Below are positions 12,901-23,892 of a stretch of DNA of 64,000 nt, piece by piece. The notes beneath the pieces were generated by a model. The model saw nothing but the letters and a program-made list of their open reading frames with translations, was not told the DNA's origin and did not search any database. Both the position numbers and the translations under genes were made by a program. Source of the DNA: Pterois miles (taxonomy: Eukaryota; Chordata; Actinopteri; Perciformes; Scorpaenidae); the NCBI GenBank assembly GCA_947000775.1, contig CAMQGK010000341.1, forward strand, positions 4,495,501-4,559,500, in the 5' to 3' direction. The stretch's first letter is position 1; every line of letters starts with the position of its first letter.

Positions 12901-15900
12901 GAAATGTTGGAAAATTTTACGAAAAAAACGTCATAGTATAGTATGTCGAAATTTTTCGATGAAAACGTCAAATTTTTTTGATGTTGAAAAAAATCATGAA
13001 AACGGTCGTATTATAGCATGTAAAATGATCCTATAGTGGAAAAAAGTAATTTCGTGAAATGCTGGAAAATTTTACAAAAAAAAAAACGTCATAGTATAGT
13101 ATGTCGAAATTTTTCGATGAAAACGTCAAATTTTTTCAATGTTGGAAAAAATCATGAAAACGGTCGTATTATAGCATGTAAAATGATCCTATGGTGGAAA
13201 AAAGTCATTTCGTGAAATGTTGGAAAATTTTACGAACAAAACGTCATAGTATAGTATGTCGAAATTTTTCCATGAAAACGGTCTTATTATAGCATTTAAA
13301 ATGATCCTATGGTGGAAAAAAGTAATTTCGTGAAATATTGGAAAATTTTCCAAAAAAAAAAACGTCATAGTATAGTATGTCGAAATTTTTCGATGAAAAC
13401 GTCAAATTTTTTTGATGGTGAAAAAAATCATGAAAATGGTCGTATTATAGCATGTAAAATGATTCTATGGTGGAAAAAAGTAATTTCGTGAAATGTTGGA
13501 AAATTTTACGAAAAAAACTTCATAGTATAGTATGTCAAAATTTTTCCATGAAAACGTCAAATTTTATTGATGGTGAAAAAAATCATGAAAACGGTCGTAT
13601 TATAGCATGTAAAATGATCCTATAGTGGAAAAAAGTAATTTCGTGAAATGCTGGAAAATTTTACAAAAAAAAAAACGTCATAGTATAGTATGTCAAAATT
13701 TTTCGATGAAAAGGTCACATTCTTTTGATGTTGAAAAAAATCATGAAAACGGTCGTATTATAGCATGTAAAATGATTCTATGGTGGAAAAAAGTAATTTC
13801 CTGAAATGTTGGAAAATTTTCCAAAAAAAAACACGTCATAGTATAGTATGTCAAAATTTTTCAATGAAAACGTCAAATTTTTTCGATGTTGAAAAAAATC
13901 ATGAAAACGGTGGTATTATAGCATGTAAAATGATCCTATGGTGGAAAAAAGTCATTTCGTGAAATGTTGGAAAATTTTACGAACAAAACGTCATAGTATA
14001 GTATGTCGAAAATTTTACAATGAAAACGTAAAATTTTTTTGATGTTGAAAAAAATCATGAAAATGGTCGTATTATAGCATTTAAAATGATTCTATGGTGG
14101 AAAAAAGTAATTCCGTGAAATGTTGGAAAATTTTCCAAAAAAAAAAAACGTCATAGTATAGTATGTCGAAATTTTTCCATGAAAACGTCAAATTTTTTTG
14201 ATGTTGAAAAAAATCATGAAAACGGTCTTATTATAGCATTTAAAATGATCCTATGGTGGAAAAAAGTAATTTCGTGAAATATTGGAAAATTTTCCAAAAA
14301 AAAAAACGTCATAGTATAGTATGTCGAAATTTTTCGATGAAAACGTCAAATTTTTTTGATGGTGAAAAAAATCATGAAAATGGTCGTATTATAGCATGTA
14401 AAATGATTCTATGGTGGAAAAAAAGTAATTTCGTGAAATGTTGGAAAATTTTACGAAAAAAACGTCATAGTATAGTATGTCGAAATTTTTCGATGAAAAC
14501 GTCAAATTTTTTTGATGTTGGAAAAAATCATGAAAATGGTCGTATTATAGAATTTAAAATGATCCTATGGTGGAAAAAAAAGTCTTTTCGTGAAATGTTG
14601 GAAAATTTTATAAAAAAAACGTCATAGTATAGTATGTCGAATATTTTACAATGAAAACGTAAAAATTTTTTGATGTTGAAAAAAATCATGAAAATGGTCA
14701 CATTATAGCATGTAAAATGATTCTATGGTGGAAAAAAGTAATTTCGTGAAATGTTGGAAAATTTTCCAAAAAAAAAAAACGTCATAGTATAGTATGTCGA
14801 AATTTTTCCATGAAAACATCAAATTCTATTGTTATTGAAAAAAATCATGAAAATGGTCGTATTATAGCATTTAAAATGATTCTATGGTGGAAAAAAGTAA
14901 TTCCGTGAAATGTTGGAAAATTTTCCAAAAAAAAAAAAACGTCATAGTATAGCATGTCGAAATTTTTCGATGAAAACATCACATTTTTTCAATGTTGGAA
15001 AAAATCATGAAAACGGTCGTATTATAGCATGTGAAATGATCCTATGGTGGAAAAAAGTCATTTCGTGAAATGCTGGAAAATTTTACGAACAAAACGTCAT
15101 AGTATAGTATGTCGAAATTTTTCCATGAAAACTTCAAATTTTTTTGATGTTGAAAAAAATCATGAAAATGGTCTTATTATAGCATTTAAAATGATCCTAT
15201 GGTGGAAAAAAGTAATTTCGTGAAATATTGGAAAATTTTCCAAAAAAAAAAACGTCATAGTATAGTATGTCAAAATTTTTCGATGAAAACGTAAAATTTT
15301 TTCAATGTTGGAAAAAATCATGAAAACGGTCGTATTATAGCATGTAAAATGATCCTATGGTGGAAAAAAGTCATTTCGTGAAATGTTGGAAAATTTTACG
15401 AACAAAACGTCATAGTATAGTATGTCGAAATTTTTCCATGAAAACGTCAAATTTTTTTGATGTTGAAAAAAATCATGAAAACGGTCTTATTATAGCATTT
15501 AAAATGATCCTATGGTGGAAAAAAGTAATTTCGTGAAATATTGGAAAATTTTCCAAAAAAAAAAACGTCATAGTATAGTATGTCGAAATTTTTCGATGAA
15601 AACGTCAAATTTTTTTGATGGTGAAAAAAATCATGAAAATGGTCGTATTATAGCATGTAAAATGATTCTATGGTGGAAAAAAGTAATTTCCTGAAATGTT
15701 GGAAAATTTTCCAAAAAAAAGTCATAGTATAGTATGTCGAAATTTTTCGATGAAAACGTCAAATTTTTTCAATGTTGGAAAAAATCATGAAAACGGTCGT
15801 ATTATAGCATGTAAAATGATCCTATGGTGGAAAAAAGTCATTTCGTGAAATGCTGGAAAATTTTACGAACAAAACGTCATAGTATAGTATGTCGAAATTT

Positions 15901-18900
15901 TTCGATGAAAACGTCAAATATTTTTGATGTTGAAAAAAATCATGAAAATGGTCGTATTATAGCATGTAAAATGATTCTATGGTGGAAAAAAGTAATTTCG
16001 TGAAATATTGGAAAATTTTCCAAAAAAAAAAACGTCATAGTATAGTATGTCGAAATTTTTCGATGAAAACGTCAAATTTTTTTGATGGTGAAAAAAATCA
16101 TGAAAATGGTCGTATTATAGCATGCAAAATGATCCTATGGTGGAAAAAAGTAATTTCGTGAAATGTTGGAAAATTTTACGAAAAAAACGTCATAGTATAG
16201 TATGTCGAAATTTTTCGATGAAAACGTCAAATTTTTTTGATGTTGGAAAAAATCATGAAAGTGGTCGTATTATAGAATTTAAAATGATCCTATGGTGGAA
16301 AAAAAGTCTTTTCGTGAAATGTTGGAAAATTTTATAAAAAAAACGTCATAGTATAGTATGTCGAAAATTTTACAATGAAAACGTAAAATTTTTTTGATGT
16401 TGAAAAAAATCATGAAAATGGTTGTATTATATCATTTAAAATGATCCTATGGTGGAAAAAAGTAATTCCGCGAAATGCTGGAAAATTTTCAAAAATAAAA
16501 AACGTCATAGTATAGTATGTCGAAAATTTTACCATGAAAACGTAAAATTTTTTTGATGTTGAAAAAAATCATGAAAATGGTTGTATTATATCATTTAAAA
16601 TGATCCTATGGTGGAAAAAAGTAATTCCGCGAAATGTTGGAAAATTTTCAAAAATAAAAAACGTCATAGTATAGTATGTCGAAAATTTTACCATGAAAAC
16701 GTAAAATTTTTTTGATGTTGAAAAAAATCATGAAAATGGTCGTATTATAGTATTTAAAATGATTCTATGGTGGAAAAAAGTAATTCCGTGAAATGTTGGA
16801 AAATTTTCCAAAAAAAAAAAAAAACGTCATAGTATAGTATGTCGAAATTTTTCGATGAAAACGTCAAATTTTTTTGATGTTGAAAAAAATCATGAAAACG
16901 GTCGTATTATAGCATGTAAAATGATCCTATAGTGGAAAAAAGTCTTTTCGTAAAATGTTGGAAAATTTTACAAAAAAAAACGTCATAGTATAGTATGTCG
17001 AAATTTTTCCATGAAAACGTCAAATTTTATTGATGTTGAAAAAAATCATGAAAACGGTCTTATTATAGCATTTAAAGTGATTCTGTGGTGGAAAAGAGTA
17101 ATTTCGTGAAATGTTGGAAAATTTTCCAAAAAAAAAACGTTATAGTATAGTATGTTGAAATTTTTTCATGAAAACATCAAATTCTATTGTTATTGAAAAA
17201 AATCATGAAAATGGTCGTATTATAGCATGTAAAATGATCCTATGGTGGAAAAAAGTCATTTCGTGAAATGTTGGAAAATTTAACGAAAAAAAGTCATAGT
17301 ATAGTATGTCGAAATTTTTCGATGAAAACGTCAAATTTTTTCAATGTTGGAAAAAATCATGAAAACGGTCGTATTATAGCATGTAAAATGATCCTATGGT
17401 GGAAAAAAGTCATTTCGTGAAATGCTGGAAAATTTTACGAACAAAACGTCATAGTATAGTATGTCGAAAATTTTACAATGAAAACGTAAAATTTTTTTGA
17501 TGTTGAAAAAAATCATGAAAATGGTCGTATTATAGCATGTAAAATGATCCTATGGTGGAAAAAAGTCATTTCGTGAAATGCTGGAAAATTTTACGAACAA
17601 AACGTCATAGTATAGTATGTCGAAATTTTTCGATGAAAAGGTCACATTCTTTTGATGTTGAAAAAAATCATGAAAACGGTCGTATTATAGCATGTAAAAT
17701 GATTCTATGGTGGAAAAAAGTCATTTCGTGAAATGTTGGAAAATTTTCAAAAATAAAAAACGTCATAGTATAGTATGTCGAAATTTTTCGATGAAAACGT
17801 CAAATTTTTTTGATGTTGAAAAAAATCATGAAAACGGTCGTATTATAGCATGTAAAATGATCCTATAGTGGAAAAAAGTCTTTTCGTAAAATGTTGGAAA
17901 ATTTTACAAAAAAAAACGTCATAGTATAGTATGTCGAAATTTTTCCATGAAAACGTCAAATTTTATTGATGGTGAAAAAAATCATGAAAACGGTCGTATT
18001 ATAGCATTTAAAGTGATTCTGTGGTGGAAAAAAGTCATTTCGTGAAATGTTGGAAAATTTTACGAACAAAACGTCATAGTATAGTATGTCGAAAATTTTA
18101 CCATGAAAACGTAAAATTTTTTTGATGTTGAAAAAAATCATGAAAATGGTCGTATTATAGCATGTAAAATGATCCTATGGTGGAAAAAAGTAATTTCGTG
18201 AAATATTGGAAAATTTTCAAAAAAAAAAAACGTCATAGTATAGTATGTCGAAATTTTTCGATGAAAACGTCAAATTTTTTTGATGTTGGAAAAAATCATG
18301 AAAATGGTCGTATTATAGAATTTAAAATGATCCTATGGTGGAAAAAAAGTCTTTTCGTGAAATGTTGGAAAATTTTATAAAAAAAACGTCATAGTATAGT
18401 ATGTCGAAATTTTTCCATGAAAACGTCAAATTTTTTTGATGTTGAAAAAAATCATGAAAATGGTCTTATTATAGCATTTAAAATGATCCTATGGTGGAAA
18501 AAAGTAATTCCGTGAAATGTTGGAAAATTTTCCAAAAAAAAAAAAAACGTCATAGTATAGTATGTCGAAATTTTTCGATGAAAACGTCAAATTTTTTTGA
18601 TGTTGGAAAAAATCATGAAAATGGTCGTATTATAGCATGTAAAATGATCCTATGGTGGAAAAAAGTCATTTCGTGAAATGTTGGAAAATTTTACGAAAAA
18701 AACGTCATAGTATAGTATAACGAAATTTTTCGATGAAAACGTCAAATTTTTTTGATGTTGAAAAAAATCATGAAAACGGTCGTATTATAGCATGTAAAAT
18801 GATCCTATGGTGGAAAAAAGTAATTTCCTGAAATGTTGGAAAATTTTACAAAAAAAAAAACGTCATAGTATAGTATGTCAAAATTTTTCGATGAAAACGT

Positions 18901-19031
18901 CAATTTTTTTTTATGTTGGAAAAAATTATGAAAATGGTCACATTATATCATGTAAAATGATCATATGGTGGAAAAAAGTCATTTCGTGAAATGCTGGAAA
19001 ATTTTACGAAAAAAAACGTCATAGTATAGTA
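3910..19031 (+). repeat. Main 157-bp tandem satellite array, about 96 monomers
   Basis: Each monomer runs in order: CGTCATAGTATAGTATGTCG, a GAAATTTTTC segment, GATGAAAACGTCAAATTT, GATGTTGAAAAAAATCATGA, GGTCGTATTATAGCATGT, AAAATGATCCTATGGTGG, AAAAAAGTCATTTCGTGAAA, TGTTGGAAAATTTTMC and an A-run. Period is 155-158 bp, and variation is mostly point changes and A-run length. Two main variant sets recur: one with GTAATTCCGTG plus TTTTCCAAAAAA, the other with GTCATTTCGTG plus TTTTACGAACAAAA. Larger blocks repeat at ~2.04 kb and ~4.5 kb offsets. Recurrent 60-124 codon open frames are by-products of the periodicity, since 157 is not a multiple of three and frames rotate. No gene is present. Confidence 0.97.
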
Positions 19032-19676
19032 CACGTGTAATTCAAGGCCCGCGGGATTTGGCCCGCCACCTAACTTTATGTGGCCCGTGAGGGCTTGCAA
19101 AGAATATAGAATGCATATCATTCAATTCTATGCCGCTTCACAGAAGTGCTGTGTCTTTAAACTGCATATCCCACAATGCATCTCGATTTTGTGACATGCG
19201 CACCGTAGCGTCTCAGTATCTGCGGTTTCCAGCAACGGCGCTGTGACGCCTACTTAGCGACTTAGTCGCTATATTTAGCCACTTTTCAGACCCCTCTAGC
19301 GAGTCTTTCAAAAAAGAAATTAGCGCCAAATCTAATGAGTTTTTCTGGTGTTATGGAGAAAGCAGGTATCGTTCTTCCTCTTCTCAATGAGCAGCGGGTG
19401 CTGCCGTGGACCCCTCCGCATCCAGACTGAATGAATCCCGCCTGCACAAAGTAAATGTACAATTCTGGGAATCAAGCCCTGACTAAAAAAAAAAAACTTT
19501 TTGTCTTCAGAGCTAGTTATTAAATATATTATTACTAATACTAATCACATTCAGAGGCAATTTTATAATATGATCTAGAGTAGATATATTTATATAGTCT
19601 TACAGTTACAACCGGCCCTTTGAGGGGAACCATGAGGCTGACGTGGCCTGGGATGAAAATGAGTTTGACACCCCTG
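19032..19676 (+). mobile_element. Non-autonomous hAT-like element, right arm (645 bp)
   Basis: Inverted relative of 2488-3230: it begins CACGTGTAATTCAAGGCCCG and ends GAGTTTGACACCCCTG. It is about 100 bp shorter. One loss lies exactly between two ACCCCTCC copies that the left arm retains (near 2772 and 2847). A second small gap removes the CGCTGCTGGCTGATG stretch. The flanks GTATAGTA and CTATACTA match at 6 of 8 bases, weak support for a target duplication in such a palindromic context. Confidence 0.75.
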
Positions 19677-19835
19677 CTATACTATGATGTTTTTTTTGTA
19701 AAATTTTCCAACATTTCAGGAAATGACTTTTTTCCACCATAGGATCATTTTACATGCTGTAATACGACTATTTTCATGATTTTTTTCAACATCAAAAAAA
19801 TGACGCTTTCATCGAAAAATTTCGACATACTCCAC
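19677..19835 (-). repeat. Single antisense 157-bp satellite monomer
   Basis: One complete monomer in reverse orientation, from CTATACTATGATG through TTTTTTCCACCATAGGATCA to TTTCGACATACTCC. It directly abuts the outer end of the right hAT arm. Confidence 0.9.
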
Positions 19836-19863
19836 CAGGGGTGTCAAACTCATTTTCATCCCA
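19836..19863 (-). mobile_element. Orphan hAT terminus (28 bp)
   Basis: CAGGGGTGTCAAACTCATTT and the following CATCCCAG match the left end of the 2488 element. The rest of the element is gone and the sequence continues as short-unit satellite. It shows that a third copy once lay here. Confidence 0.7.
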
Positions 19864-20440
19864 GTAAAAATGAATAAATAAATAAATACAAACAGTATAG
19901 TATGTTAAAAAAACATCAGAGCAGTATGTTGAAAAAGTCATACCAGTATAGAGCATATGTCAAAAAAAGTCAGCAAAGTATGAATAAAAAAGTTAAAATG
20001 TCATGGTAAAAGTCAGTATAGTAGTCAGCATATAGTTTAAAATGGTCATAGCATAGAACAAAACATATTATACATATTACAGTATGTCGAAATCATAATT
20101 GTAAAAAGTCTGTGTATGTTAAAAAGGCACAGAATGCTCAAAAGTTACAGTATAGTACACCTAAAAAAAATTCAGTGTAGTATGATGAAAATTTTATGGT
20201 ATAGTATACCAAAATAAGTCATTACAGTATGTCAAGAAACAAAATGCCAATGTATGTCAAAAAAAAATCTGAAAAAAAGTCAGCAGTCAGTGTGTGGAAA
20301 TAAGTATACGTCGGATAAAAGTCATGGCATGTTGAAAAAAAAATAATTAACATGTTCAATTGTCACTGAAAGTAGTTTAGTATGTTGAAAAACAAAATAC
20401 AGTATGTTGTATTAGTACGCCATAAAAATGTCAAAATATC
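19864..20440 (+). repeat. Degenerate short-unit satellite, sense orientation
   Basis: Irregular units of AGTATGTTGAAAAAGTCATA type, more diverged than 1795-2487 and with GTATAGTA, TATGTC and poly-A stretches. It ends just before the candidate terminal exon. Confidence 0.75.
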
Positions 20441-20578
20441 AGAATACCCTTCCCCTTAGTACACTTCCTTTAGTGCCCTTAATCATGTGCTGGATCTAAA
20501 CTAAATCAGCACTCTGAAGCCTGTCGTAGAAGCTGTATGTGATCTGATTCTCACATCAACCTCCTCTTTCCTCCCCAG

Positions 20579-20608
20579 ACGAATGCTGAGTTTCTGGACC
20601 AAACCTGA
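20579..20608 (+). CDS. Candidate terminal coding exon of an unidentified plus-strand gene
   Basis: A pyrimidine tract ending CTTTCCTCCCCAG is followed by ACGAATGCTGAGTTTCTGGA and a stop TGA at 20606-20608, reading TNAEFLDQT if phase 0. An AATAAA polyadenylation hexamer follows at 20693-20698. Non-repetitive sequence in this stretch sits between two satellite blocks, which supports retained function. No partner exon is recognisable upstream in the window. If this is a real exon, its upstream intron would contain the satellite complex. The protein family is unknown and the phase is assumed. Confidence 0.35.
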   Translation, partial: TNAEFLDQT

Positions 20609-20692
20609 CGACCACCAACTTTCTCCACTCGCTTCACCCTCATCTTTGTCTTCTACTTATCAATGTACACACAAGGTGTCTGCTTCATTTTC

Positions 20693-20698
20693 AATAAA
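20693..20698 (+). terminator. Candidate polyadenylation signal AATAAA
   Basis: AATAAA about 85 bp after the stop of the candidate terminal exon, followed by a T-rich region. Its value depends on that exon being real. Confidence 0.4.
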
Positions 20699-20756
20699 AA
20701 TCTCATGAAAATTTGTGACTTTCTGTTCCATAGCCTCCCACTGGGAAACGAGTGTC

Positions 20757-21760
20757 CCTTTTCATGGCATATTATACTACTGTATTTTATGACTTATGGC
20801 ATACAATACTATGAAATTTTTATGGAATAGTATACTATAACTTTTTAATACTTTGATAGACTATACTTTGACTCCATGACAATTTCTATGACACATTATA
20901 CTATTATTTTTTTCATGGCATACCATACTGAATTTTTACGACATACTTTATATTTTTTGACATACTATGCTATGATATTTTATGACATTTTTACGGTATA
21001 TTCTGATTTTTGAAATGACATTTTTAAGACTAATGGCATACTCACTATGCTATGACATTGTTGTGGCATATAATACCATGGCATTTTTAATCACATTTTA
21101 TGGCATACTGTATTAGGACATTATATCACACTGTGACATTTTTATGACTTTCATGGTATTACACTGATTTCTACTGACATTTTCATCACCTTTTTTGCTG
21201 TGATACTTTTATGACATTTTATAGAATATTATACCATGACTTTTTATTGACATTTTTATGGCATATAATACTCTTCTATGTGACATACTTTAATTTGACT
21301 TTTTTTAAAATTACATTTCTAGGTCATACCATACTATGGCATACTGTGTTATGAATTTTTTATATCACATTTTAATGACATACTGTATCTAAATTTTCCA
21401 TCACATACAATACCACGGCTTTTTTGACATAGTGCAGATTTTTTTTGTCATTTTTAGTTTTTTTACATTTTTACGGCATGCTATACTACTTTTTTTTTTT
21501 TTTTTTTACAACATTTTTATGGCGTACTGTAATATGATATTTTATGGAGTACCAGACTATGACATTTTTATAGCACCTCAGTGAGACTGTGACGTGCCGG
21601 AGGTCGGTCAGCCTGCTACAATCATTGCTATGGCAACAGTACACATAAAATGGCCGCCGCTCAGACCATCCTGCTACATTGATCAAAAATCTATTTATAT
21701 TGGCATACTATGACTTTTTTTATGGTATTTTTATGACATACTATAGTAGGACTTTTTTTA
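20757..21760 (-). repeat. Highly degenerate short-unit satellite, antisense orientation
   Basis: A kilobase of TTTTTATGGCATACTATACT- and TATGACATTTTT-like units, the diverged reverse complement of the arrays to the left. A poly-T run lies at 21491-21508. About 120 bp of ordinary sequence interrupts it near 21570-21690. Confidence 0.7.
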
Positions 21761-21888
21761 TGACTACTGCAACCACAACAACTAATAATCTTACTACAAC
21801 AGCTACAACATCAGTTACTACTACTACTACCACCACTACAACAACAATTACTAGAACTCCTATGACAGCTATTAATAATAATAGTTGA
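21761..21888 (+). repeat. Imperfect (ACT)n/(ACA)n trinucleotide tract
   Basis: Alternating ACT, ACA and ACC triplets, degenerate. The Thr-rich open frame across it comes from the triplet repeat and is not a gene. Confidence 0.6.
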
Positions 21889-21900
21889 CTTGGTACTTAC

Positions 21901-21962
21901 CAAAAGGTTGTTCCATGTGCTCCAGGTCTCGTCTCCTCCAGACTCTTCAGGCCCTCAGCAGT
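21901..21962 (-). CDS. Splice-bounded internal exon, unidentified minus-strand gene
   Basis: On the minus strand CTTTCTGTGCAG precedes the exon and GTAAGTACC follows it, both strong consensus sites. The 62-bp exon is open in one frame only, reading TAEGLKSLEETRPGAHGTTF. The other two frames stop at once. It is phase-compatible with an upstream exon ending in phase 0, such as 26981-27043. I do not recognise the protein, and exons between may be missing. Confidence 0.45.
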
Positions 21963-22037
21963 CTGCACAGAAAGACATTTACATTTTAAAATCATATAAA
22001 GTCTCTTCGGTTCCAACAACAGACCCTGGTTCACTGC

Positions 22038-22300
22038 TTTTGTGGAATGTAACTAAGTAGGTACTTGTACTTAACTTGAGTGTTTCCATTTTATGTAACT
22101 TTATACTGCACTACATCTTAGAGGGAAATATTGCCGCCTTTTTGACTTCAATTCATTTATATGACATTATTTACTATTTTGGCTTTTAGCTATTTTGCTG
22201 ATTCATAATCTTGATATAAAATTACATATAATTCTTCATTTTATAAAGTACTGTACTTGAAATGAGCTTCACCTTTACCAGCTGCAACATTAAAGTGATG
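22038..22300 (+). mobile_element. Fragment of the TACTTGTACTT dispersed element
   Basis: GTGGAATGTAACTAAGTA, GTACTTGTACTTAACTTGAG and TTTCCATTTTATGTAACT are the core of a very common teleost repeat whose ends read CAGTGGTGGAA / TTCTTCCACCACTG. Other copies here are at 23876-26367, 31130-31260 and 32810-32890. Non-autonomous; class not certain. Confidence 0.6.
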
Positions 22301-22303
22301 AAA

Positions 22304-22326
22304 ACACACACACACACACACACATA
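22304..22326. repeat. (CA)n microsatellite
   Basis: About eleven CA units followed by TATATA. Confidence 0.85.
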
Positions 22327-22359
22327 TATAGCTACATACACTATACATACAGTACACAT

Positions 22360-22865
22360 AGGGCTGTGAATCATTTTAAATATTTAATCACATGATTGCC
22401 CATAGTCAATCACAACTAAATTAAGAGCACATTTTTCATCTGTTCAAAATGTACCTTATGGGGAGATTTCTCAAGTATTTAATACTCCTACTGCATGGGA
22501 GTGCACAAATATGCTGCTTTATGCAAATGTGTGTACCGTATATATTTATTGTTAGAAATCAATTAACAACACAAAATAATGACAGATATTGTCCAGAAAC
22601 CCTCACAGGTTCTGCATTTAGCATAAAAAAATCTGCTCCAATCAGAACATGACAAACTGCAGCCCAACAGGCAACAACAGCTGTCAGTGTGTCAGAGTGC
22701 TGACTTGACTATGACTTGATCCAGACTGACTGGGACTATCATAAAGTGGGCATGTCTGTAAAGGGGAGACTGGTGGGGACCCAGAGAAACCCATTTACAT
22801 TCACACATCTGGAAGTCAGAGGTCAAGGGACCCCTTTGAAAATGGCCATGGAAAATAAAAGCTTG
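22360..22865 (+). mobile_element. AGGGCTGTCAA-terminal dispersed element, copy 1
   Basis: Starts AGGGCTGTGAATCATTTT. It shares ATCTGTTCAAAATGTACCTT, ACAGATATTGTCCAGAAACC and AGGTCAAGGGACCCCTTTGA with 48303-48915 and with the inverted copy 49115-49443. The start AGGGCTGTCAA and the inverted end TTCACAGCCCTAG of copy 3 mark terminal inverted repeats. No coding capacity: a non-autonomous DNA-transposon family, truncated at its 3' end here. Confidence 0.7.
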
Positions 22866-22899
22866 TAGTGAGCGCTCCATCAATGGAGGCCACACTATG

Positions 22900-22962
22900 G
22901 TAAGATAAGATAAGATATTCCTTTATTTGTCCCACAGTGGAGAAATTTCCAAAATGGTGCCT
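22900..22962 (-). mobile_element. LINE 3' tail fragment with (TAAGA)n
   Basis: TAAGATAAGATAAGATATTC followed by CTTTATTTGTCCCACAGTGG. This is the reverse complement of the CAATAAA-like 3' end plus pentamer tail of fish LINE or LINE-dependent SINE copies. A related tail lies at 39605-39635 on the other strand. Confidence 0.5.
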
Positions 22963-23507
22963 GGCTGTATAATAAAAGTGTAACAGCGTTCCCTCTCTGC
23001 ATATCTGCCTTTGAAATCTAGCTCTATTTTTCACTTCTCTGCCATGACAGCGAGCTAGACAGTTTTTTCAAGTCACTCATGACGACGTTCATGATTAACC
23101 CGAGAATGAAAATTTGCCACAATCAAATTATTGAGTGTTTTTAAATCGTGATCTGCGACATGTGCTACAAGCTGTGTGACAGACACAAGAAAGGATGACC
23201 AGAGAAGCAGCGCTGTGTAGAGAGAACATAACGTTGCCTTTTACCTTTTTTTAATTTTCCAAATAAAACTGCAAAAAGATCCACCTGTCGCCTGTTTCAT
23301 CTGTTATAAAGTACCACACCCAGTCCTACTTCACTACATTACTGAGCAATTAGCAAACTTTATGAGATCTAAACTCATTTTCATTATATTTTGACAACCT
23401 CTTACATTATACTACAGTTGCCACAGCCCCACCTAAAAAAACTTACTAATTATCCTGTGTTGACTGACTTGGATTAATTGACAAAACAACCCTGGTCCAT
23501 GAATCAC

Positions 23508-23632
23508 CTGCACAGATGTTGACAGGAAGAGTCCTGCAGAGCACCCTCTCATGTTCCAGAGCCGTACTGCAGCCTTTGACCCCTCGGAATACAGGACTGA
23601 ACCAATCAGGAAATAAAACAGCATGTCTGGCT
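23508..23632 (-). CDS. Candidate internal exon, unidentified minus-strand gene
   Basis: On the minus strand TTTCTGTCTCTTACAG precedes the exon and GTGATTC follows. The 125-bp exon is open in two frames. One contains MLFYFLIGSVLYSEG and ends SVQ at phase 0, joining openly to 21901-21962. The other reads ARHAVLFPDWFSPVF. Direct phase-0 joining from exon 26981-27043 would hit a stop, so either an exon is missing, an alternative donor is used, or this exon belongs to another transcript. Protein not recognised. Confidence 0.33.
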
Positions 23633-23892
23633 CTGTAAGAGACAGAAAGAAACTCAGGGTTTGTTAACCATCTTCCTTACAACTACTTACTGACTGAAGA
23701 ATACCTTACTTTAATAATCAACCATCACAGCTACATGTTCAAAACATTATTAGTTATGAAATTAATGTCATCTGAAGGAAAATGATTATTTGTGTTTTCA
23801 GAAAGTTAATTTGCATATTGCATAAAATCAAAACAGTGCAATGAGGAAATGACATGACTGACAGAGTGCCCCTTCCAGCGGTGTAATGTAAC

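Noticed and set aside
7073..18989. Many near-identical 60-124 codon open frames starting MVEKSNF...
   Set aside because: They recur with the 157-bp satellite period, shift frame from unit to unit and vary with A-run length. They are products of tandem repetition, not a gene family.
3231..19031. CRISPR array
   Set aside because: Repeats are direct, 155-158 bp long and contiguous without unique spacers, in a vertebrate genome.
21679..21888. Thr-rich 69-codon frame
   Set aside because: Created by an ACT/ACA triplet tract.
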